Below, piece after piece: positions 23,725-31,087 of a stretch of 45,800 bases of DNA. The notes beneath the pieces were generated by a model. That model did no database searches and was not told the origin of the DNA. It saw only the letters and a list, made by a program, of their open reading frames with translations. Numbering within the stretch: the stretch's first letter is position 1; each line of letters opens with the position of its first letter. A program made the translations under genes and the position numbers. The stretch is from NCBI GenBank assembly GCA_020723085.1, contig DYJN01000005.1:48064-93863 (forward strand). Direction: 5' to 3'. The DNA comes from Arcobacter sp. (GTDB taxonomy: Bacteria; Acidobacteriota; Terriglobia; Bryobacterales; Bryobacteraceae).

Positions 23725-26700
23725 TTACGGCGCGGCAGGAACGGTGAACGTGCCCATCAGCCTGCCGGAGCCGCAGGTCACCCGGTACCGGTATGTGCCG
23801 GGCGCCAGGCCGTCCAGCACGATCCGCCTCGTTCTGGGTCCGCCTCTATCGGCTTGGTCTCCGCTTTCATCGGACGTCGTAAAGTAGCTCGAAGTCACGG
23901 CGTACCGGCAGGCAGCCAGAGTGGGAGCCACATAGTGGATCTCCGCTTTGCCCGCCGAAACAAATACCTTCAGCCGGTACGGTTCAACCCGCGGAACCAG
24001 CGCATATCTCTGGTCAGTGGACCGGCGTTGAAGCCCGCTTCCCATCCCGATAGCCCGCTGATACGCCTCCAGCCCTGATCCCAGCAGCCCGTCCACGTCG
24101 TAGTATGTCGCCAGCGCATTCACCCAAAGATTCGGGTAGGTGTGCCCGGAGAGCGCATCCCCCATCGTCCTCCACTGTGTGCTTACGGCCGACGCAGTGG
24201 TGTGCGGCGCAGCCTGCGTACCCCAGATCCCACGCCCGCCGGGGCACACAGTCAAAGTGGTCGTCGATGTGCCCGCCGTGACCGTGCAAATTCGGATGAA
24301 CTCGTTGTCAATCTTGATCACCGAATCGCCGTAGCCGGACAGGGCGACGCAGCCGGTGGTTTGATTTTTGCAATTGATCGTCAACGACGTGGCTGACGAG
24401 GAGATGTCTGCTGTCAGCGCTACAGGCGGGTTCTGGGCATCAATCAATCGATCCCAGGTGGAGATGAGGCCCAGAAGATCCCCCGTCACGACTTGGTACT
24501 GCCCCCAGTGCAGAATCGGCTTCCTCGGATGCAGCATCCCATCCACGAAGAACCGCCCAAACCTTTCCCCGCTCTTCTCGAACAGGTAGCCGCTTCCCAC
24601 CGCCAGCGCCTTCGTCTGGCGCGCCCAGCCGACGTGCATGGCCCAGTAGCTCACCATCCACGGCGCCAGGCCAGAACCGCCGGTAATCCCGCCGTACGGT
24701 GCCAGTTGCCCGAGCCCCGTCAGTCCCAGGGGATTCGTCAGTCCCTGCACGGCGGAATATCCCTTGCACCACGGCGTGGCGCTGTACCCGTACTGCAAGT
24801 CCACCGCCAGGCTGTCTGTAGAACTGAGCGGTGTGCCAGACGCATCTTGGATAATCAAAGATGTTCCTGGTATCCAATACCACTGCTTCCCGGTTTCTTG
24901 TCCGTAAATGCCGACTGTCTGGGCCTGCCCATTCAGCGTGATGCTGTTGATTCCGTGCAAATTGACAAAGCCCGTCAGAGCGAAGATCTTCCTCTGTCCG
25001 TTCGGCGGGGACAATACATGACTGCTGTTCAATGTCTGGACATAGTGGTAGATGTAGCCCCCACGGCAGTCCGAGCTGACCTGGGACTGGTACAGCCCGT
25101 CGGTGATTCCAAACATCCCCTCATAGGCGGCGTCGCTGTTCTTCAGCTTGTTGGCTAGATAGTTGCGCTCCGGCGATTCCGGACTGAGAAGATAAGCCCA
25201 GATCGTTTCGCGCAAGAGCCGCGCCGGGATGCGCGGCTGATCGGGAGAGTGGAAAATCCCCCAGTCGTAGTGTCGGTTCCACCCGGGGTTGTCATACATC
25301 AGCCACCCGGCGGCTGACTGCTGCAGCGACATCAGATACGTCCAGCGCCCGGTGAGAATGTAGGGCAGGGAGAACAGCGATGGCCAGTGGGCGTGGTCGG
25401 CAATCCAGATGTGCGTGCGCGCCGGGCAGTTGGAGCAGATGTGCTGCGCTCCATACGAGCCGGATGTGTCGTACTGGCTGGAACGTGCATCCGGATGGGC
25501 GCTGATTGACTTGATGCGCCCGAAGGCTGGTGTCGTCTGATCGTTCGGCCAGTCGAGCCAGTTCCGTGTGTCTGGCGTGGCTCCGGTGATGCTTTCCCGG
25601 TAGTGGATAGGAATAGTGACGGCGGCGTCGCCTGACCCGATGATGAACTGGTCAAATGCCTGCTTCTTCGTGGCGACGCTGAACCGGCTGTCCCCCATCG
25701 CAAACAGGTAAAAGAGCTGGTATCGCGGAAGGATCCCGAAGTTGTCGCTGTCCCCGGTGCCCGACATGTCAGTCTTGATATACGCGCACGGGTTCTGTGT
25801 CGTGCAGCTCCGGGGGTCGGCTCTGGCGGCGTCATCCGTTCCCACATTCGCCGGCCACTTGCTTAAGTACGTCGACAGCGTGGCTGAGTCCAGTTGGATG
25901 TTCAGGTCGTACGGCGGGAGAATGCGGGTCGCTGCCAGGTACGGCAGGTTCCGGTCCGCCACCACGGCGCCCGGCTCGGTCCCGCTCCACCCGTAGTAGG
26001 AAGCAGCGGCTTTCTCATCGAGATCACAGTCCGTCTTCGAGTAGATGGCCGCCGCAGGATTGCCCGCCAGGAACTCCAGCTTGAGCTTCTGCCGCTGCAG
26101 CTTCCTCCACCACGAGTTCTCTACCCGGAAGCCCGTCTCCACGCCGTTCCAGCCGGGATAGAACGAGAGCTCGAACATCGGGTGGATGCTCTTGTAGGTG
26201 TCGCTCGACGGAGCTTGCCAGTTCGTACCATCCCACTGCCAGCCGAAGTCGTAGTCAAATCCGTTCTTGCGGGCGATGATCCGCGTCACCACCGGCCCGC
26301 GCAGCCAGTATTGCCAGTCGCCGTTGGCGATCATCGTCTTGGCATCCGCCCCGTACGTGATCGAATTGGCCGTGCCGCGGATCTGCGCGTTCCAGCCGCC
26401 GCCGAGAAAGTTCAGCATCCCGCCCTGATCCAGCGCCGCCGCCTCGCAGGCCGGCTGCCCGCCGAGATGGCAGGCACTCGGGTCCGGCACGAAATCGACC
26501 TTCACGCTGCCGTTGGCCGCCAGGGTCACAGGGAACGACACGAATGCCGACAGGATGCTGCCATCCGGCCACCGGCTCTTCACGTCCACTTGCCATGCAG
26601 GCGGCACAACACCGTCGATGCGCGGCTTCGGGAAGGCGCCGGAGGGGAACTCCCCCTGCATGAACAGCATCAGCACGGTGTAGGGCCGGTCCGTCTGCGC

Positions 26701-26790
26701 CGTTCCGGCAGCCTCGTAAATCCTGATGCTGTTGTCAAGCGCAAACAGCTGAGCCGCCGCCAGCAGCAGCCCGATGATTAGATTCCTCAT
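23725..26790 (-). CDS. Large secreted modular protein, RIFT-barrel-like, with tail-fibre-type and Fn3-like modules
   Basis: I do not know a function for this 1021-residue exported protein. After a signal peptide (MRNLIIGLLLAAAQLFA) comes a region at about 25-115 with FPKPRIDGVVPPAWQVDVKS and RWPDGSILSAFVSFPVTLAA, which resembles the RIFT-barrel domain of PcRGLX/YetA-like polysaccharide-active proteins. The middle (about 150-785) is tryptophan-rich and may contain an alpha-helical toroid (LLRETIWAYLLSPES). Residues 790-869 form a module seen in phage and adhesin proteins (IKIDNEFIRI, then GGRGIWGTQAAPHTTASAV). Residues about 932-1019 look Fn3-like (LDGLAPGTYRYRVTC). Many cysteines suggest disulfides. 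The ATG overlaps the upstream gene by four bases (ATGA), so translation is coupled. G+C is lower than in the flanks. Confidence 0.72.
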   Translation of the reverse strand: MRNLIIGLLLAAAQLFALDNSIRIYEAAGTAQTDRPYTVLMLFMQGEFPSGAFPKPRIDGVVPPAWQVDVKSRWPDGSILSAFVSFPVTLAANGSVKVDFVPDPSACHLGGQPACEAAALDQGGMLNFLGGGWNAQIRGTANSITYGADAKTMIANGDWQYWLRGPVVTRIIARKNGFDYDFGWQWDGTNWQAPSSDTYKSIHPMFELSFYPGWNGVETGFRVENSWWRKLQRQKLKLEFLAGNPAAAIYSKTDCDLDEKAAASYYGWSGTEPGAVVADRNLPYLAATRILPPYDLNIQLDSATLSTYLSKWPANVGTDDAARADPRSCTTQNPCAYIKTDMSGTGDSDNFGILPRYQLFYLFAMGDSRFSVATKKQAFDQFIIGSGDAAVTIPIHYRESITGATPDTRNWLDWPNDQTTPAFGRIKSISAHPDARSSQYDTSGSYGAQHICSNCPARTHIWIADHAHWPSLFSLPYILTGRWTYLMSLQQSAAGWLMYDNPGWNRHYDWGIFHSPDQPRIPARLLRETIWAYLLSPESPERNYLANKLKNSDAAYEGMFGITDGLYQSQVSSDCRGGYIYHYVQTLNSSHVLSPPNGQRKIFALTGFVNLHGINSITLNGQAQTVGIYGQETGKQWYWIPGTSLIIQDASGTPLSSTDSLAVDLQYGYSATPWCKGYSAVQGLTNPLGLTGLGQLAPYGGITGGSGLAPWMVSYWAMHVGWARQTKALAVGSGYLFEKSGERFGRFFVDGMLHPRKPILHWGQYQVVTGDLLGLISTWDRLIDAQNPPVALTADISSSATSLTINCKNQTTGCVALSGYGDSVIKIDNEFIRICTVTAGTSTTTLTVCPGGRGIWGTQAAPHTTASAVSTQWRTMGDALSGHTYPNLWVNALATYYDVDGLLGSGLEAYQRAIGMGSGLQRRSTDQRYALVPRVEPYRLKVFVSAGKAEIHYVAPTLAACRYAVTSSYFTTSDESGDQADRGGPRTRRIVLDGLAPGTYRYRVTCGSGRLMGTFTVPAAP

Positions 26791-27785
26791 CTAGCCCCCC
26801 AGTTCATCCAGAAGTACAGATGATCCAGTTCCACCATCTTTGCGGCCGCCTCGTCAGTCCTGATGCCGACAACAAAGGCTCTGGCCCAAAGATCCGCCAG
26901 GCCCGACGGCAATGTGATGTCGCAGCCGGATGGGCAAATGCTGCGCTCCGTGTCGTTGTCGACACGAATCCACATCTTGTATGGGATCGTGCCGTCGGAG
27001 CGGATCTTCAACGTGTGCCACGCTGTGCCGGGGGCCGCTCCGCTTGCCAGCGTCGTGCCCCAGGTGCCGCCGTCCGGATCCGCGTAATACACAAAGTTGG
27101 TGTCGGTTCCCCCGATATGCCGGATTCCGAAGCTGCGGTTCGGCACGCCGGCAAACGTGCCGCCCATTCCAAGGAAGAAAGTCGAATTCGTGGAATCCGT
27201 GGCTGCCGGAAACCGGAAGATGCACTGCAGTTCCCACTGCTTGTCGGTTTTGGCGTACAGGCTGTCGGCCGCAGAAGTGGCCGTAGCGAAGTGCGCGTAC
27301 CACGACTGCGTGTCGCCAGCGGTGGTTGAGGTCTGAATTCGGGTTGCACCGATTCTGTCGCTGGCGCTGGTGCTGTAGTTCAACTGCCCGGAGCCCGCCA
27401 TCCGGTAAAACGCAAAGTCTCCCAGGTACGCCGGCGAGTTCAGGCCGTAAGTGTTGCTGAACTCGCTCACCAGCGAAACATACTGCATCTGCGGCTTGCC
27501 GTCGTATCCTCCGCCGCCTTGCGCCTGCGTCCATGTGTTCGCCGCCGTGCAGAGATAGATGTTCTGCCCAGCCGCCGCGTCGGTCTTGAAGAAGGCCTGC
27601 CCGACGCTGCAGGTGGCAGGCAGCGATGCGCCTGTCTTTATCGGTGCTGTGGTAGCAGACGTCGAGAAGTCTACCACGTTAGCCCTCAGCGTCCCCAGTA
27701 TCTCCAGGCTGCCGTTCACCGTCACAGCCCACAGGATCGCCGCCGTCGAAAATGTCGCGGCCAGAATCCCCATCCATCTTCTCAT
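26787..27785 (-). CDS. Secreted lectin-like protein of the tail-fibre-type operon
   Basis: Unknown function. The 332-residue protein has a signal peptide (MRRWMGILAATFSTAAILWA), then the module LPATCSVGQAFFKTDAAAGQ with IYLCTAANTWTQ at about residues 55-90. A related module occurs in the next gene upstream (TCVAGEV with LYVCNSSGSWV). Residues about 95-332 are beta-rich and end in a likely jelly-roll (FGIRHIGGTDTNFVYYAD, WHTLKIRSDGTIPYKMWIRV, VELDHLYFWMNWG), similar in style to LamG/concanavalin lectins and phage tail proteins. GGGGGAG lies five bases before the ATG. The stop codon overlaps the start of the 1021-residue gene (ATGA), and the upstream gene ends 12 bases away. Sugar or surface binding is inference. 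Confidence 0.7.
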   Translation of the reverse strand: MRRWMGILAATFSTAAILWAVTVNGSLEILGTLRANVVDFSTSATTAPIKTGASLPATCSVGQAFFKTDAAAGQNIYLCTAANTWTQAQGGGGYDGKPQMQYVSLVSEFSNTYGLNSPAYLGDFAFYRMAGSGQLNYSTSASDRIGATRIQTSTTAGDTQSWYAHFATATSAADSLYAKTDKQWELQCIFRFPAATDSTNSTFFLGMGGTFAGVPNRSFGIRHIGGTDTNFVYYADPDGGTWGTTLASGAAPGTAWHTLKIRSDGTIPYKMWIRVDNDTERSICPSGCDITLPSGLADLWARAFVVGIRTDEAAAKMVELDHLYFWMNWGAR

Positions 27786-27797
27786 GATCGCTCCCCC

Positions 27798-29423
27798 TCA
27801 AAATCCGCGAACGATCCGGACGCTGTACGAAAGTCCGTCCGGGATGACCACGCTCGCCCCCGTCAGATTGCACAATCGGACCACTACCACATCTGTCCCG
27901 CTGTACATGCTCGCCAGCACTCCGGTTGGAAGGGATTCCGGAATCCCCGCCGCCAGCGTTTCCCCGCTTGCCGCCCCCGGCGCCGCAATGTTCAGCTCCG
28001 CGCAGCTCGCCGCCCCCAGCGTCCCAAAGCTCAGGCTCGCCGAATAGAACGTCTGGCTTGCCACGGCGCCTCCGCTTGCGATCCTCACCGGATCAGCCGC
28101 GGTCCCAGTCCCTTCCAGCCCCGCCCCAAAATACAGCGTCCCGCCGCACGGTCCGGAGGTCCCATCCGCCCTCACACAATCCGACGCCGTTCCGCTGACC
28201 ACGCCCAGCACTCCGTTCGTCAGCCGGGCGACGCCCGTCTCAGTGGCCCGTTTCAGCAGTTTGCCCGTCGCCCCTTGATACAGCGCCACCTCCCCGTCAG
28301 CAGCCCCCGCCGGTCCAGTCACATCGCCGCTGCCCGTTCCGCACGCCGCCCCCGCCGACACCAGGTTCCCGCTCGCGTCAAACTTCGCGCAGTCATCCGC
28401 CGCCGCCGTCCCGCTGAACAGTTGCAGCTTCGATCCATTCCCCTGCAACGCCGCCGGCGCTATCTGGCTCAGCGCCAATTGCCCGGCAATCTGGCTGAAA
28501 TCGTAGTCCCCTGCCTGCGCCGTCACCGCTCCCGTTCTTCCGAACACGGAACTTACCGCCCCGGAACCGGTGCCGCATGGCGCCCCCGCCGACACCAGGT
28601 TCCCGCTCGCGTCAAACTTCGCGCAGTCATCCGCCGCCGCCGTCCCGCTGAACAGTTGCAGCTTCGATCCATTCCCCTGCAACGCCGCCGGCGCTATCTG
28701 GCTCAGCGCCAATTGCCCGGCAATCTGGCTGAAATCGTAGTCCCCTGCCTGCGCCGTCACCGCTCCCGTTCTTCCGAACACGGAACTTACCGCCCCGGCG
28801 CCTCCGCCGCCTCCCGATGCATTCACCACGCACTTCCCTGACTGCGCCACCGCGAAATCCACTTGCACCCGGTTTTCATCCAGCACTCTGACCGCATCCG
28901 GTATCACCGCCTGCCCGCTCGTATCCGTGCATCCGATCAGCACACTTCTCGTCGCCAGATTGTGGCTCAGCGTCACCGACGTCGCAGCCGTGAAATCCAG
29001 GCTGAAGTTCGCGCCTGCGCCGCACGGCGCATTCGCCGACACCAGGTTCCCTTCGGCGTCGAATTGCGCGCAGTCGCCAGCCTGCACCGCCCCTCCCCCG
29101 AACGCCTGCAGCAACGCCCCTGTCCCGTTCTTGCCCGAGACCCCTGCCATTTCATTCAATGCGTGTCCGTGCGGCGCCGCCGCCACCCAGCTCCCCGAAC
29201 TGTTGCACACGTACAAACCCGCCCCGGCGCCTGCCACCGCCACCACTTCCCCCGCCACGCACGTTCCTGGCAGCGTGGTCACGATTCTCGCCGGCTTCGT
29301 CAGGGGAAACCCGCTGAAGTCCGCCTGCCGGCTCTGCGTCGGCAGGTGCACCGTGCTTTGCGCGAAACCCCATGCCATCCAACAGAGCGCCGCCCCTGTT
29401 CTCCAGATCGCTCTTCTCCGCAC
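27798..29423 (-). CDS. Secreted phage-tail-fibre-like protein with a duplicated 78-residue unit
   Basis: This 541-residue exported protein starts the operon. GTG 29423 follows AGGAGG by eight bases and encodes a signal peptide (MRRRAIWRTGAALCWMAWGF). A cysteine-bearing module (TCVAGEVV with LYVCNSSGSWVA) is followed by a beta domain typical of tail fibres (FTAATSVTLSHNLATRSVLI, then AVIPDAVRVLDENRVQVDFA). Two tandem copies of a 78-residue unit follow at residues 211-288 and 289-366, each starting AVSSVFGRTGAVTAQAGDYD, a phrase characteristic of phage tail-fibre proteins, and ending CGTGSG. A related half-unit (CAQFDAEGNLVSANAPCG) precedes them. The C-terminal part is again beta-rich. No phage structural gene is nearby, so this is a host-encoded adhesin-like protein rather than part of a prophage. 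Confidence 0.75.
   Translation of the reverse strand: MRRRAIWRTGAALCWMAWGFAQSTVHLPTQSRQADFSGFPLTKPARIVTTLPGTCVAGEVVAVAGAGAGLYVCNSSGSWVAAAPHGHALNEMAGVSGKNGTGALLQAFGGGAVQAGDCAQFDAEGNLVSANAPCGAGANFSLDFTAATSVTLSHNLATRSVLIGCTDTSGQAVIPDAVRVLDENRVQVDFAVAQSGKCVVNASGGGGGAGAVSSVFGRTGAVTAQAGDYDFSQIAGQLALSQIAPAALQGNGSKLQLFSGTAAADDCAKFDASGNLVSAGAPCGTGSGAVSSVFGRTGAVTAQAGDYDFSQIAGQLALSQIAPAALQGNGSKLQLFSGTAAADDCAKFDASGNLVSAGAACGTGSGDVTGPAGAADGEVALYQGATGKLLKRATETGVARLTNGVLGVVSGTASDCVRADGTSGPCGGTLYFGAGLEGTGTAADPVRIASGGAVASQTFYSASLSFGTLGAASCAELNIAAPGAASGETLAAGIPESLPTGVLASMYSGTDVVVVRLCNLTGASVVIPDGLSYSVRIVRGF
28347..28564. repeat. Tandem repeat copy A (218 bp)
   Basis: This 218-bp segment is identical, base for base as read by eye, to 28581-28798. 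The repeat period is 234 bp, i.e. 78 codons, so the reading frame of the tail-fibre-like gene is kept. It encodes the second of the two units in protein order. Confidence 0.92.
28581..28798. repeat. Tandem repeat copy B (218 bp)
   Basis: Identical to 28347-28564, from which it is separated by 16 diverged bases. It encodes the first unit (residues about 211-288). Perfect identity implies recent duplication or ongoing recombination. Confidence 0.92.
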
Positions 29424-29658
29424 TCTCTTTCCTCCTGCATCGCCGCCGGGCGGTATTCCCCGCGACCCGCATGAGAATTACCTGCCGCCCCTGCCCCTGC
29501 CCGGCTCCCTGCAACAGAATCCCTTCAAAATGAAGCGGAAACATTTTCCCCATCTCCTGTCACGCCTCCCCCTCCCGGCCCGCGCGCCTCTGTGTTACCC
29601 TCGGTTATACGGTGGGCTCCTGCGCCTCTGCGCCGCGCCCCCAAGGGAGGGGTTGTCT

Positions 29659-31056
29659 TTGACTGCCGACCCGCACCTTCAGTGCGGACACACGCTGCTG
29701 CCGGAGGATCCCGTCGGATCGCCGGCCATCCGTCTTCTCCTCATCGCCTACGCCTTCCCCCCCGTCGGCGGCATCATGGTGATGCGCGCCCTCAGCCTCG
29801 CCAAGTACCTCCCCGCTTGTGGCTTTCAGGTTCACGTCCTGTCCGCCGCCAATGCCGCCGCTCCGCTTCGCGATCCTGGTCTCCTCGCCCATGTGCCGCC
29901 GTCAGTGACCCTCCATCACGCCTTCACTCCGGAACTCCCCTTCCACTTCCGCAAACGCCTTTGGAATCTCGTCTCTGGACGCGGGGACGCCCCTCCGGCT
30001 CAGTCCCCCTCCGCGGCGCCACAGCCGGACTCCTGGCTCGCCAACCTCGCCCGCCGCATCTTCTCACCCGATCCTCAGGTCGCCTGGGTCCCCTTCGCCA
30101 CCTGGGCCGCCCGCCGCATCATCCGGCGCCATCGCATCCAGGCCGTCCTCGTCACCGCCCCGCCGTTTTCCACGTTCTTGATCGGCAACTCCCTCAAGTC
30201 CTCCTTGCCTCGTATCCGTCTCATCAGCGATTTCCGCGACGAGTGGCTCCGGTTCTACCTCACCGATTTCGACTTCCTCCGCAGCGATTTCACCCGGCGC
30301 CGAGCCGAGCAGATCGAGGCCCAAACCGTTTCTCTCTCCGATCTCGTCGTCGCCGTGACCGAGTCTTCTCTCCACGAAATCCGCTCCCGCTACCCCGGGC
30401 AGCCGGACGCCAAGTTCGCCCTCGTCCACAATGGCTACGACCCCGACGCCCTCCGCCCTCTCTTTGACAATCCTCCCATCCCCGCCGCCGGCCCCAAATC
30501 CAGGGTCGTCATCACCCACCTCGGCACCGCCTATCGCACCGCCTCCCCTTTGTATTTTCTGGACGCCATCCGGTCCCTCCCGGACGACATCCGCTCCCGC
30601 CTCGAGATCCGCTTCATCGGCCGCATCTCCGAGACCGAAGAGCGCCTCCTCGCTTCCTCCGGCCCCAACATCCGCGTCCTCGGCTTTCTGCCCCAGCAGC
30701 AGGCGCTCGCGTGGCTTGGCCGGACCGACTACCTCCTGCTCACCATGACCAATGAGTTCAGCCTGCCTGGCAAGCTCTTCGAGTACCTCGCCTCCGGGAA
30801 GCCCATCATCGCTCTCTCCCCCGAAAACGGCGAAGTCGCCCGCCTCATCGCCGAGGCCGGCGCCGGCTGGTGTGTCCCTCACGATCAGCCCGAAGCCATC
30901 CGCCGCGTCGTCGCCGGCGCCGTGCGCTGCGCCCTGGAAAACAACATCCCATTCCGCACCCGCCGCGAGGTCATCTCCCGCTTCGAGCGTCCCCGGCTGG
31001 TCGCCTCTTATGCCGCCCTCATCCGCGAACGCCTTTTCGCCGATGAAATACACTGA
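29659..31056 (+). CDS. Glycosyltransferase, GT4-like
   Basis: The 465-residue product is a GT-B fold glycosyltransferase that probably transfers a sugar to a lipid-linked glycan at the cytoplasmic side of the membrane. N-terminal blocks IRLLLIAYAFPPVGGIMVMR and ALSLAKYLPACGFQVHVLSA match the donor/acceptor Rossmann start of GT4 family members. The C-terminal domain has KFALVHNGYDPDALRPLF, LGFLPQQQALAWLGRTDYLL and NEFSLPGKLFEYLASGKPII, the usual nucleotide-sugar-binding end. The start is uncertain: TTG 29659 has GGGAGG eight bases upstream; TTG 29653 is also in frame. The next gene, a nucleotide-sugar dehydrogenase, begins 31 bases downstream. A 235-base region separates this gene from the divergent tail-fibre-like operon; it holds TTATAC at 29605-29610 as a possible -10 and nothing else I recognise. 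Confidence 0.83.
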   Translation: MTADPHLQCGHTLLPEDPVGSPAIRLLLIAYAFPPVGGIMVMRALSLAKYLPACGFQVHVLSAANAAAPLRDPGLLAHVPPSVTLHHAFTPELPFHFRKRLWNLVSGRGDAPPAQSPSAAPQPDSWLANLARRIFSPDPQVAWVPFATWAARRIIRRHRIQAVLVTAPPFSTFLIGNSLKSSLPRIRLISDFRDEWLRFYLTDFDFLRSDFTRRRAEQIEAQTVSLSDLVVAVTESSLHEIRSRYPGQPDAKFALVHNGYDPDALRPLFDNPPIPAAGPKSRVVITHLGTAYRTASPLYFLDAIRSLPDDIRSRLEIRFIGRISETEERLLASSGPNIRVLGFLPQQQALAWLGRTDYLLLTMTNEFSLPGKLFEYLASGKPIIALSPENGEVARLIAEAGAGWCVPHDQPEAIRRVVAGAVRCALENNIPFRTRREVISRFERPRLVASYAALIRERLFADEIH

Positions 31057-31075
31057 GGATTACCCCTGACATTCG

Positions 31076-31081
31076 CACAAT
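31076..31081 (+). promoter_or_regulatory. -10-like hexamer CACAAT before the nucleotide-sugar dehydrogenase
   Basis: CACAAT is followed by GACGTT and ATG 31088, the same six-base geometry as at other putative leaderless starts. It suggests an internal promoter in the polysaccharide operon. Confidence 0.4.
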
Positions 31082-31087
31082 GACGTT

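Noticed and set aside
23725-29423. A prophage or phage-tail bacteriocin remnant
   Set aside because: Despite tail-fibre-like modules, there are no tail tube, sheath, baseplate, capsid, terminase or integrase genes, and each protein has a Sec signal peptide.
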